This document shows positions 44,652-53,078 of a stretch of 64,000 bases of DNA, in pieces. The position numbers and the translations under genes are program-made. Location: assembly GCF_900107545.1 (NCBI RefSeq), contig NZ_FNQZ01000001.1:496001-560000 (forward strand), in the 5' to 3' direction. Below the pieces are notes generated by a model. It was not told the DNA's origin and ran no database searches. It saw only the letters and a list, made by a program, of their open reading frames with translations. This DNA is from Pseudobutyrivibrio sp. ACV-2. Lineage in GTDB: Bacteria; Bacillota; Clostridia; Lachnospirales; Lachnospiraceae. Each line of letters opens with the position of its first letter. The first letter of the stretch is position 1.

Positions 44652-45721
44652 TACTGCTGCCCTCCCATCATCTTAATAAATCTATCAAACAAATATCCGC
44701 TGTCCTGTGGTCCTGGGCATGCCTCAGGATGGAACTGAACAGTGAAAATGTTCTTTCCTGTATATTTAAGTCCTTCATTTGTACCATCGTTTACATTTAC
44801 AAATGCAGGTGTAGCGATTATCTCATCAAGTCCATCAGTATCAACTACGTAACCATGGTTCTGAGATGAAATGTAAACCTTGCCAGTCTCCAAATCCTTT
44901 ACAGGATGGTTTCCACCTCTGTGACCGTATTTCAGCTTGTGTGTATCAAGACCATTTGCAAGAGCCATAAGCTGATGACCAAGGCAGATTGCAAAAATAG
45001 GTACGTCGCTGTCGTATAATTTTTTCACTTCATCTATGATAGGTCCGCAATCCTTTGGATCACCAGGTCCGTTTGAAAGCATAATTCCGTCTGGCTCTGC
45101 GGCAAGGATTTCTTTTGCAGATGTGTGTGCTGGATAAATTGTCACCTCACATCCTCTATCATTTAATGACTTTGCAATGTTTCGTTTTGCACCAAAATCA
45201 AGAAGGGCTACCTTTTTACCCTTTCCAGATAAAACTGATTTTTCATGACATGTAACCTTTGAAACAACATCACCAGTTCTATAAGCTTCAAGCTTTGGCT
45301 TTATCTCCTCAAAATTGAAGTGCTCATTTGTGGTAATCATTCCATTCATGGTTCCTCTATCACGAAGAATCTTTGTAAGAGCACGTGTATCAATACCTGA
45401 AATACCTGTAATGTTGTGTTTTACAAGGAAATCCTGGATTGTACCCTTACAACGGAAATTTGATGGAATACGGCTGAGTTCTCTTACAATAAATCCATCA
45501 GGCCATGGTCTGCCACTTTCCATATCATCAGTGATACCGTAGTTACCGATAAGTGGATACGTCATACATACAGCCTGTCCCGCATAAGAAGGATCTGTAA
45601 GAACTTCTAAGTAACCAGTCATTGAAGTGTTAAAAACTATCTCACTGATGACTTCTCTTGTGGAGCCGATGCTTGTTCCTTCGAAAACTGTACCGTCCTC
45701 TAAAATTAAAAATGCTTTCAT
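44651..45721 (-). CDS. carA: Carbamoyl-phosphate synthase small (glutaminase) subunit
   Basis: 356 residues. N-terminal CPSase domain (LEDGTVFEG; FNTSMTGYLEVLTDPSYAGQ), then a class I glutamine amidotransferase with nucleophile Cys246 in AICLGHQ and His in VQFHPE. Releases ammonia from glutamine for CarB, to which it is translationally coupled. The leader contains a large palindrome (45753-45879) but no recognisable PyrR attenuator with a T-run. Confidence 0.97.
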   Translation of the reverse strand: MKAFLILEDGTVFEGTSIGSTREVISEIVFNTSMTGYLEVLTDPSYAGQAVCMTYPLIGNYGITDDMESGRPWPDGFIVRELSRIPSNFRCKGTIQDFLVKHNITGISGIDTRALTKILRDRGTMNGMITTNEHFNFEEIKPKLEAYRTGDVVSKVTCHEKSVLSGKGKKVALLDFGAKRNIAKSLNDRGCEVTIYPAHTSAKEILAAEPDGIMLSNGPGDPKDCGPIIDEVKKLYDSDVPIFAICLGHQLMALANGLDTHKLKYGHRGGNHPVKDLETGKVYISSQNHGYVVDTDGLDEIIATPAFVNVNDGTNEGLKYTGKNIFTVQFHPEACPGPQDSGYLFDRFIKMMGGQQ

Positions 45722-45752
45722 CTTACCTCTTTCTACCCTTTTATTTTTGCTC

Positions 45753-45879
45753 GCTTCTGCCTGTAGTCTTTGAAGTGTCCCATCTGCTATTTCTAACTAT
45801 TCCAATATCGTTTTCACTATATTCATTAGAATAGTAAGAAATAGCAAATGGCACACAGCCCATGTTTTCGAGCAGAAGC
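45753..45879. repeat. Large imperfect palindrome upstream of carA
   Basis: Arms 45775-45806 and 45825-45856 are 32 nt each and match at 28 of 32 positions with an 18-nt centre; an outer perfect 8-bp pair GCTTCTGC/GCAGAAGC (45753-45760 and 45872-45879) closes the structure. No T-run follows on either strand, so it is not a simple terminator. It may be a small palindromic (MITE-like) element or an RNA structure in the carA leader. Confidence 0.7.
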
Positions 45880-45920
45880 TATTTATTAACATCAGAAATC
45901 AGAACGATTCTACGTTTTAC

Positions 45921-45954
45921 AAAACTCCAAGGTGGAATTTCACCTTGGAGTTTT
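45921..45954 (-). terminator. Terminator after purL
   Basis: AAAACTCCAAGGTG and CACCTTGGAGTTTT form a 14-bp stem with a 6-nt loop, ending in TTTT on the minus strand. Symmetric enough to work in both directions. Confidence 0.85.
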
Positions 45955-45958
45955 AGTT

Positions 45959-48900
45959 TTATCTGAAGTAATCTACGCCTGATTCGAAGAGCTTCATGTC
46001 CTGGTCGCCGTAGATGTTGATTGCTACGCCTTTGCCGATACGCTCTGCGTGGCACATCTTACCAAATACACGTCCATCAGGGCTTGTGATACCCTCGATA
46101 GCACAGTAGCTGCCGTTGATGTTCCACTCTTCATCCATTGTAGGATTGCCATTTTCGTCAACATACTGAGTTGCTACCTGACCATTCTCAAAGAGCTTTT
46201 TAATCCACTCTTCTGAGGCAACAAAACGTCCCTCACCGTGAGAAGCTGGAGCACAATATGTCTCACCAAGTGTAGCACCTGCAAGCCATGGTGACTTGTT
46301 GCTTACTACCTTTGTATAGGCAATCTTTGAAATGTGACGTCCGATTGTGTTGTATGTAAGTGTTGGAGAATCCTCTTTCTGAGTATGGATTTCTCCGTAT
46401 GGTACTAAGCCAAGCTTGATGAGTGCCTGGAAACCATTACAAATACCAAGCATCAATCCATCGCGATTGTTTAAGAGTCCATGGATTGCTTCCTTCATTT
46501 TTTCATTTCTGAATGCAGTAGCAAAGAACTTTGCAGAACCCTCTGGCTCATCACCTGCTGAGAAACCACCTGGGAACATAACAATCTGAGACTGAGCAAT
46601 GGCGCGTGAGAATTCATCAACTGATTCTCTGATATCCTCTGCACTCTGATTCTTGAATACCTTTACATTTGTGATTGCACCAGCCTTTTCGAAAGCTCTT
46701 GCTGAATCGTACTCACAGTTTGTACCTGGGAATACTGGAATGAATACTCTAGGCTTTGCAATCTTGTTCTTGCAGATGTAGAAATTCTTTTCCTCATATA
46801 CACCTGTGTCCACAAGTGAAGTATCCTCATGGCTCCGAGTCTTAAATACTTTTTCAAGAGTGCCTGTCCATGCTGCGATAGCCTCATCCACAGAAATCTT
46901 TACATCTCTATATGTGAATGTAGCATCGTCTGTAACTTCACCGACTACATAGCCACAATCCATGAGACCAACCTTTGAAAGCTCATTCTCGATAGCAGAT
47001 ACTGCATCCTCTGAAACCTCAAGAACTAGATCACCAACAGAGAATCCAAATAATGTCATAGATGAGAAATCATCATAAATCTTAACACCAAGCTTGTTAC
47101 CGAATGCCATCTTAGAAACAGCAGGTACAAGACCGTTTGCTCCAAGGGCATAAGCTGCTTTAATGTTGTCCATTTCAACCATCTGACGGACAACTGCATA
47201 AATCATTTTAGCCTGGTCGTAGTTTGGCTGATCATAATTATCTCTAAGAACTCTGAGAATAAACAGCTTGTCTCCTGCCTGCTTAAGCTCTGGAGTAACA
47301 ATATCCCCCTGCTTTGCCACATCTACAGCAAAGGAAACAAGTGTAGGTGGAACATCGATTTCATTGAAGGTTCCTGACATTGAGTCCTTACCACCGATAG
47401 ATGGAAGCTCAAACTGCATCTGAGCTCTATACGCTCCAAGAAGTGCTGCAAAAGGCTGGCTCCATCTCTTTGGATCTTCGCTCATTCTGCGGAAGTATTC
47501 CTGGAATGTAAATCTAATTTTCTTAAAGTCACCACCTGATGCTACGATTCTGGCAACAGACTCAAGTACCGCGTACTGTGCACCATGGTAAGGTGACCAT
47601 GAGCTAAGGTATGGATTGAAACCATAAGCCATCATAGTAACAGCATCAGTGTTTCCATCTGCAACAGGAACCTTTGCTACCATTGACTGTGTCTCAGTAA
47701 GCTGATATTTACCACCGAAAGGCATCAAAGTAGATCCAGCTCCGATAGAACCGTCAAACATCTCCACAAGCCCCTTCTGAGAACACTCATTTAAGTCTGC
47801 AAGAGAATCAAGCCATGCTGCCTTAAAGTCGTCTGCCTCAACATCCTTTGCAACCTTTTCAATACCAATTTTGTCGATGTATTTGTCATTGTTGTCAGGA
47901 AGCTCTACGTAAACGTCTGTCTCCTGATGTGCACCGTTTGTATCAAGGAATGCACGAGAAAGATTTACGATTTCCTTTCCTCTCCAGTTAAGAACAAGAC
48001 GTGGCTCTTCAGTAACTACAGCAACCTCAATAGCCTCTAAGTTTTCCTCAGCTGCATACTGAAGGAATTTGTTTACATCTGAAGGAGCAACTACTACTGC
48101 CATACGCTCCTGTGACTCTGAAATAGCAAGCTCTGTTCCATCAAGTCCTGCGTATTTCTTTGGAACCTTGTCCAAATCAACTACAAGTCCTGGAGCTAAT
48201 TCACCGATAGCAACAGAAACACCGCCGGCACCAAAGTCGTTACACTTTTTGATTATGTATGAAACCTCTTCTCTTCTGAAAAGACGCTGAATCTTTCTTT
48301 CTGTAGGTGGGTTACCCTTTTGAACCTCAGCACCACAAACTGCTGTGGATTCTGTATTGTGAGCCTTTGATGAACCTGTAGCACCACCGATACCATCACG
48401 ACCTGTACGTCCACCAAGAAGGATGATTTTATCGCCTGGATCAGAGTTAAGTCTCTGAACAGCACGTCTTGGAGCAGCACCCATAACCGCACCAATTTCC
48501 ATACGCTTTGCTACGTAATCTGGATGATAGATTTCTTTAACGTAGCCTGTAGCAAGACCAATCTGGTTACCATATGAGCTGTAGCCATGAGCTGCTTCAC
48601 GAACCAGCTTTTTCTGTGGAAGTTTGCCTTCGATTGTATCCTTTACAGATACTGTAGGATCTGCTGCACCTGTAACACGCATAGCCTGGTATACATAAGT
48701 ACGTCCTGAAAGTGGATCACGGATTGCACCGCCAAGACATGTAGCAGCACCACCAAATGGCTCTATTTCTGTTGGGTGATTGTGTGTTTCGTTTTTGAAG
48801 TTGATAAGCCACTCTTCTTCTGTTCCATCTACATTGATAGGAACAACAATTGAGCATGCATTAATTTCATCTGACTCTTCCTGATCTGCAAGTTTGCCAT

Positions 48901-49759
48901 CAGCCTTAAGACGCTTCATCGCAAGAAGTGCAAGGTCCATCAAGCATACGAATTTGTCATCACGATCCTTGTAAAGGATTTTGAAATTATCAAGGTAGTC
49001 ATTGAAGGTATCCTGAATAGGTGCCTTATAAAAGCCATCTTCGATAGTTACATTTTTAAGTTCTGTAGAGAATGTGGTGTGACGGCAATGATCTGACCAA
49101 TAAGTATCAAGAACTCTGATTTCTGTAACAGTAGGATCTCTGTGCTCTTCCCCAGCAAAATATTTCTGGATGTGGAGAAAATCCTTAAAGGTCATTGCTA
49201 AATTTAAAGAATCATATAAAGTGCGTAAATCATTTTCAGCCATAGAAGTGAAACCGTCAAAAGTATTGACGTCGGCTGGTTCATCGAAATTATTAGATAG
49301 AGACTCTGGCTTATCAAGTGAAGTCTCTCTAGAATCAACAGGGTTGATACAATGCTTTTTGATAGCATCGAATTCGTCGTCAGTAATGCTACCCTCAATA
49401 ACATAAGTAGTAGCTGAATGAATAGTAGGCTCTTCGTTTTCATTTAAGAGCTTAAGACACTGCTCCGCAGAGTCAGCACGCTGGTCAAACTGACCTGGTA
49501 AAAATTCAACAGAAAAGACACGACCACTGTAATCAAATGTCTCTTCATAAACATTATCAACAGGAGGCTCAGAAAAAACTGTCTTCACCGCTTTCTTAAA
49601 AACGTCGTCAGAAACATCTTGAACGTCATACCGTATCAAGACTCTAACTCCTGTAACATCCTTGATGCCTAAGTAGCTTCCTATTTCAGAAAACAGTGAC
49701 TTGGCAGATACTGCAAATTCAGGCTTTTTTTCAACGTAAATTCTTCTTACTTTGCCCAC
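45959..49759 (-). CDS. purL: Phosphoribosylformylglycinamidine synthase, single-chain PurL
   Basis: 1266 residues combining the FGAM synthetase with a C-terminal glutaminase, as in the long PurL type. Visible: N-terminal PurS-like region, SDHCRHTTF near residue 240, FKNETHNHPTEIEPFGGAATCLGGAIRDPLSGR, GGRTGRDGIGGATG, and the C-terminal amidotransferase with FPGGFSAGDE and Cys of LGICNGFQAL. It converts FGAR to FGAM in purine synthesis. GTG start (49759) supported by GGAGG 6 nt upstream. Monocistronic, with an unusual repeat-bearing leader. Confidence 0.97.
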   Translation of the reverse strand: MGKVRRIYVEKKPEFAVSAKSLFSEIGSYLGIKDVTGVRVLIRYDVQDVSDDVFKKAVKTVFSEPPVDNVYEETFDYSGRVFSVEFLPGQFDQRADSAEQCLKLLNENEEPTIHSATTYVIEGSITDDEFDAIKKHCINPVDSRETSLDKPESLSNNFDEPADVNTFDGFTSMAENDLRTLYDSLNLAMTFKDFLHIQKYFAGEEHRDPTVTEIRVLDTYWSDHCRHTTFSTELKNVTIEDGFYKAPIQDTFNDYLDNFKILYKDRDDKFVCLMDLALLAMKRLKADGKLADQEESDEINACSIVVPINVDGTEEEWLINFKNETHNHPTEIEPFGGAATCLGGAIRDPLSGRTYVYQAMRVTGAADPTVSVKDTIEGKLPQKKLVREAAHGYSSYGNQIGLATGYVKEIYHPDYVAKRMEIGAVMGAAPRRAVQRLNSDPGDKIILLGGRTGRDGIGGATGSSKAHNTESTAVCGAEVQKGNPPTERKIQRLFRREEVSYIIKKCNDFGAGGVSVAIGELAPGLVVDLDKVPKKYAGLDGTELAISESQERMAVVVAPSDVNKFLQYAAEENLEAIEVAVVTEEPRLVLNWRGKEIVNLSRAFLDTNGAHQETDVYVELPDNNDKYIDKIGIEKVAKDVEADDFKAAWLDSLADLNECSQKGLVEMFDGSIGAGSTLMPFGGKYQLTETQSMVAKVPVADGNTDAVTMMAYGFNPYLSSWSPYHGAQYAVLESVARIVASGGDFKKIRFTFQEYFRRMSEDPKRWSQPFAALLGAYRAQMQFELPSIGGKDSMSGTFNEIDVPPTLVSFAVDVAKQGDIVTPELKQAGDKLFILRVLRDNYDQPNYDQAKMIYAVVRQMVEMDNIKAAYALGANGLVPAVSKMAFGNKLGVKIYDDFSSMTLFGFSVGDLVLEVSEDAVSAIENELSKVGLMDCGYVVGEVTDDATFTYRDVKISVDEAIAAWTGTLEKVFKTRSHEDTSLVDTGVYEEKNFYICKNKIAKPRVFIPVFPGTNCEYDSARAFEKAGAITNVKVFKNQSAEDIRESVDEFSRAIAQSQIVMFPGGFSAGDEPEGSAKFFATAFRNEKMKEAIHGLLNNRDGLMLGICNGFQALIKLGLVPYGEIHTQKEDSPTLTYNTIGRHISKIAYTKVVSNKSPWLAGATLGETYCAPASHGEGRFVASEEWIKKLFENGQVATQYVDENGNPTMDEEWNINGSYCAIEGITSPDGRVFGKMCHAERIGKGVAINIYGDQDMKLFESGVDYFR

Positions 49760-49788
49760 TTTACACCTCCGTATTATTTACTTTAAAT

Positions 49789-49953
49789 CTGTGAGACAAG
49801 ACCCCTGCCAATAATTCAGGTCCCAAAAACTAGTAAAATAATTATGTCTCGAAAACTAGTAGAATTATGCCTCAAAATCTAGTAAAAATTTATGTCTCAA
49901 AAACTAGCAAAATTATGTCTCAAAAACTAGCAAACTGGCAGGCAGCCTCACAG
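49789..49953. repeat. Short tandem-repeat tract bounded by inverted repeats in the purL leader
   Basis: From about 49821 to 49934 the plus strand repeats a 23-25 nt unit of the form CAAAAACTAGNAAAATTATGTCT roughly five times with small changes. The tract is flanked by inverted ends CTGTGAG...CTGCCA (49789-49810) and TGGCAG...CTCACAG (49936-49953). On the minus strand it lies in the purL leader or promoter. No known riboswitch is recognised. Confidence 0.7.
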
Positions 49954-49998
49954 TTAAGGAAAGTATAACACAAAAAATTCACATCTCCTAATAATAAT

Positions 49999-52404
49999 TT
50001 AAGCTTTTTTAGACCAAAATTTTGTAACTTTTAACGAAATCTCATCCACTGTGGTATAACAGGCGTCTTTCCACTCACGGGGAAAAGTCTTTTGGTAACT
50101 AGCGAAGCGAAGTCTTTCGTCTAACAATTCAATGATTCCCACATCATCCTTTGTCCTGATTAGTCGACCTGCAGCCTGGATTACTTTATTCATTCCAGGG
50201 TATAGATATGCATATTCAAATCCATTTTTTCCCTGTCCATCAAAGAAATCCGACATCAGCTTTCTGCTGTTTCCCACCTGCGGGAGTCCTGTACCAAGCA
50301 CAACTACACCTATAAGCTTTCCGCCCACCAAATCTATTCCCTCAGAAAATATTCCTCCAAGGGTGCAAAATGCCACCATGGACTTTGTTCTTTTTGTTTC
50401 AAATTCTAGCAGGAACTCTTCCCTTTCTTGCTCCGTCATATTCTGCTGCTGGGTCAATATATCAACATCACCGGCCATAGTCTCATATTCAGCCTTCACA
50501 TCCTCTATAAACTTATAGGAAGGCCCAAAAACCATGTAATTACCCATTTTGCCATCCACAGCTGCCTTGATATATTTGGCATATTTTATATACTCCTCCT
50601 GACCACGTCTGGTGTATTTACTGGTCACATCTGTACCAAGCACCAGCAAACGATTGGAAGTGTCAAAAACAGAGTCTACATAAATGGCATACACATCCTT
50701 AATGTTACACAGCAAATCCTTGTAATAATCTATTGGAAGTAATGTAGCACTAAAATAAACAGTGGCTCGTGCCATATTCAGCCTGTCCTGAAGCTGAGCA
50801 GATGGGTCTATACAAAATAGATGAAGATTAAAATTTTTATCATCATCAAAATCGCAATATATCCTGTAGTGATTATTATCCTGTTGATATGCCAGCGCAG
50901 TAAAATTTCTAAGCCTGAAATAAAAATCCAGCACCTCATCCTGATATATTCCAAACTTTACCTCTTTTTTGAAAAGCTGCTCAAAAATCATTTGCAGATT
51001 ATCGCATGCAGTAAGAAGCATATCGATATCGGGAAGTACTGTGATATCATGGTCACACTGTCTTTTATATTCAAGCAAAATACGATTACATTTTTCAAGT
51101 GCATTAACAAGCTTTTTGCTGACCGGCTTTGCATATCTTTTTATAGAAAGGATCTCTTCTTTAATGAGGGTCTCTGAATACATTTCTCTGGCTCTGTCCA
51201 CCATGTTGTGTGCCTCATCAATAAGAAAAATATGCTCTCCTGTTTTTCCATCGGCGAAAAATCTTTTTAGATAAACATTAGGATCAAAAACATAGTTGTA
51301 ATCGCAAATAATACCTTCGCACCAGGTGCTCACATCAAGAGCCAGTTCAAAAGGACAAACCACGTATTCTTCTGCATAGCCTAAAATCACATCTCTTGTT
51401 ATGACGTTTTCCTTTGTGATAATTTCATAAATTACATCATTCACCCTGTCAAAATGCCCGCGAGCGTATGGGCAGTTGTCAGGGTTACAATCCGCCTCAT
51501 CACACATACACATTTTTTCTTTAGCCGTAAGCATTATAGTAAGGCCTTCATATCCTGACTCGGCCAATAATTTATAAGCATCCCTGGCAGCAATTGCAGT
51601 GGCGGTTTTAGCCGTAAGATAAAACACTCTCTCCGCCAGATTTTGTCCCAATGCCATTACCGCAGGAAATACATTTGCTATGGTTTTGCCGGTACCAGTA
51701 GGCGCCTGCATAAATAAGATTTTCCTTCTATATATGCTGCGATAAACATCCGATACCAACTTCTTTTGACCATCCCTATACTCATAGGGAAATTCAAGCC
51801 CCTGAGCAGATTGAAGCATATCCATTTTATGATTGTATTGAAAATCCACCCATTTTCTAAATATATTAATAATAGTTAAAAACCACTCTTCGATTTCACT
51901 GTATGTATAAGTATGGTTGAAGTGCTTTATTTCCTCTGTCTCAAGACTGACATATGTCATCTGCACCTCAATTTCAGGGAGATTATATTCGTTAGCTAAA
52001 ATATATCCATAGCATTTTGCCTGAGCATCATGTACCAGCACAGGCTTTTCAAAGGTCATTACATCCATGTACATACCCTTGATTTCATCCACAAGCGCAG
52101 ACACCACTGTGCCTTCTTCATCCATCTCAAGTACCACACCATCTGCTCTTCCTTCGATTCCAAGAGTGTAATCCTCACAATCAACCTGAAACTTAAGGGG
52201 AACCTCTGCACGATAAAAAGGACCCATAGAGCTTTGAATCTTTCTATGAATCCTACTTCCCGCCTGCATGGCCTCAAATGGGTCTACGGAGCCCCTTCTA
52301 TCATCGATATCTCCCTCTCTAAGGAGAAATTCCACCAGACTCCTAACGGATATATTTATTTGTGCCTTTTCCCCCTCCGGGGTAACAAGACGTGCTACTT
52401 TCAT
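49999..52404 (-). CDS. PD-(D/E)XK nuclease-like and XPD/DinG-type helicase fusion
   Basis: 801 residues. The first 200 or so look like a PD-(D/E)XK (RecB/Cas4-like) module (EGRADGVVLE, then VDEIKGMY and Gln of HDAQAKCYGY). Then a superfamily 2 helicase: Walker A APTGTGKT near residue 240, DEAH box FLIDEAHN near 400, and C-terminal GIFSEGIDLVGGKLIGVV and AAGRLIRTKDD. Between them, cysteines in MCMCDEADCNPDNCPYARG and VVCPF suit an XPD-type 4Fe-4S cluster. Probably a DNA repair or processing helicase. Confidence 0.87.
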   Translation of the reverse strand: MKVARLVTPEGEKAQINISVRSLVEFLLREGDIDDRRGSVDPFEAMQAGSRIHRKIQSSMGPFYRAEVPLKFQVDCEDYTLGIEGRADGVVLEMDEEGTVVSALVDEIKGMYMDVMTFEKPVLVHDAQAKCYGYILANEYNLPEIEVQMTYVSLETEEIKHFNHTYTYSEIEEWFLTIINIFRKWVDFQYNHKMDMLQSAQGLEFPYEYRDGQKKLVSDVYRSIYRRKILFMQAPTGTGKTIANVFPAVMALGQNLAERVFYLTAKTATAIAARDAYKLLAESGYEGLTIMLTAKEKMCMCDEADCNPDNCPYARGHFDRVNDVIYEIITKENVITRDVILGYAEEYVVCPFELALDVSTWCEGIICDYNYVFDPNVYLKRFFADGKTGEHIFLIDEAHNMVDRAREMYSETLIKEEILSIKRYAKPVSKKLVNALEKCNRILLEYKRQCDHDITVLPDIDMLLTACDNLQMIFEQLFKKEVKFGIYQDEVLDFYFRLRNFTALAYQQDNNHYRIYCDFDDDKNFNLHLFCIDPSAQLQDRLNMARATVYFSATLLPIDYYKDLLCNIKDVYAIYVDSVFDTSNRLLVLGTDVTSKYTRRGQEEYIKYAKYIKAAVDGKMGNYMVFGPSYKFIEDVKAEYETMAGDVDILTQQQNMTEQEREEFLLEFETKRTKSMVAFCTLGGIFSEGIDLVGGKLIGVVVLGTGLPQVGNSRKLMSDFFDGQGKNGFEYAYLYPGMNKVIQAAGRLIRTKDDVGIIELLDERLRFASYQKTFPREWKDACYTTVDEISLKVTKFWSKKA

Positions 52405-52424
52405 AATACTCCTAATAAAAAAAA

Positions 52425-52444
52425 CCTGTGAGATTACTCACAGG
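52425..52444 (-). terminator. Terminator after the HPr-like gene
   Basis: Perfect 8-bp stem CCTGTGAG/CTCACAGG with a 4-nt loop followed by TTTTTTTT on the minus strand. Confidence 0.92.
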
Positions 52445-52466
52445 CTTAATTATACAATATAAAATA

Positions 52467-52694
52467 TTATGCAACAATGAACTTCTGAACAGCTTTTTTA
52501 AGGATTGAATTATCCTGCTCGCTAATAGAAACATTCATGTCTCTCTTAATACCCATGGCAATTACACCGAGAAGTGACTTTCCATCGATATAAACCACGC
52601 CACTATGGAGATCAACATCTCCACCGCATTGTGATGCTGCCTTTACAAACTCTTCAGCGTCATTTGTGTTTTCTAATCTAATTTTAAACTTCAT
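52467..52694 (-). CDS. HPr-like domain protein lacking the phosphorylatable histidine
   Basis: A 75-residue protein with the HPr fold pattern: a strand-helix start, then VYIDGKSLLGVIAMGIKRDMNVSI around the Ser46 region. The position of the PTS phospho-histidine (normally in a GLHARPA motif) is replaced by TNDAEEF, so it cannot act as a phosphocarrier. The Ser equivalent (KSLLG) is kept. It may be a regulatory HPr relative; role unknown. Own promoter and terminator. Confidence 0.85.
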   Translation of the reverse strand: MKFKIRLENTNDAEEFVKAASQCGGDVDLHSGVVYIDGKSLLGVIAMGIKRDMNVSISEQDNSILKKAVQKFIVA

Positions 52695-52745
52695 TATAAC
52701 TTACTCCTATTACTTCAAAACAGTTCCCAAAACAGTTTTAACTTA

Positions 52746-52774
52746 TGTATATCACCATTTTTTTGAAGTGTCAA
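52746..52774 (-). promoter_or_regulatory. Promoter of the HPr-like gene
   Basis: TTGACA, 17 bp, TATACA on the minus strand. The leader contains a direct repeat AACTGTTTTG twice. Confidence 0.75.
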
Positions 52775-53007
52775 CGAGTAAACCAATCACAAAGAATCTC
52801 GTTTTTAACCATTTGAGTATTATATATCGGCAACTTATTTGTACTCACTTTGTCATTTTCGTAGATATGAATATCAGTTTCCTCTCTAAGCGTACAAATA
52901 CACCTTTCGCTAATTCTAGTCAGATTTCGGTTTCCATTTTGGTAACATTTTCGTTACTTGTATACAAGCAATAATTACATTGTGTAATAATGTATTTATT
53001 CAAAAAC

Positions 53008-53038
53008 AAAGCCCCGATGTTAAATCCACCGAGGCTTT
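53008..53038 (-). terminator. Terminator after the EAL-HDOD gene
   Basis: AAAGCCTCGGTG and CATCGGGGCTTT pair (with one mismatch and G-U) around a 7-nt loop, followed by GTTTTTG on the minus strand. Confidence 0.85.
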
Positions 53039-53078
53039 CTACTCTTTAGTTTATTTATGAGTTTTCGACTTATTATGA

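Larger units (their letters stand above)
52695..53078. other. 384-bp intergenic region with a promoter and a terminator
   Basis: Holds the HPr-like gene promoter near 52746-52774 and the terminator of the EAL-HDOD gene at 53008-53038. In between I see a perfect 12-bp palindrome CTTGTATACAAG (52957-52968) and a small GTAAC/GTTAC dyad (52942-52957), but no convincing gene. Confidence 0.6.

Noticed and set aside
45722-45958. PyrR attenuator before carA
   Set aside because: The large hairpin has no T-run and I could not identify a PyrR-binding loop with confidence.
52666-52974. Plus-strand 102-codon frame in the 52.7-53.0 kb gap
   Set aside because: It runs over the HPr-like gene's promoter, has no ribosome site, and its composition is plain AT-rich noise.
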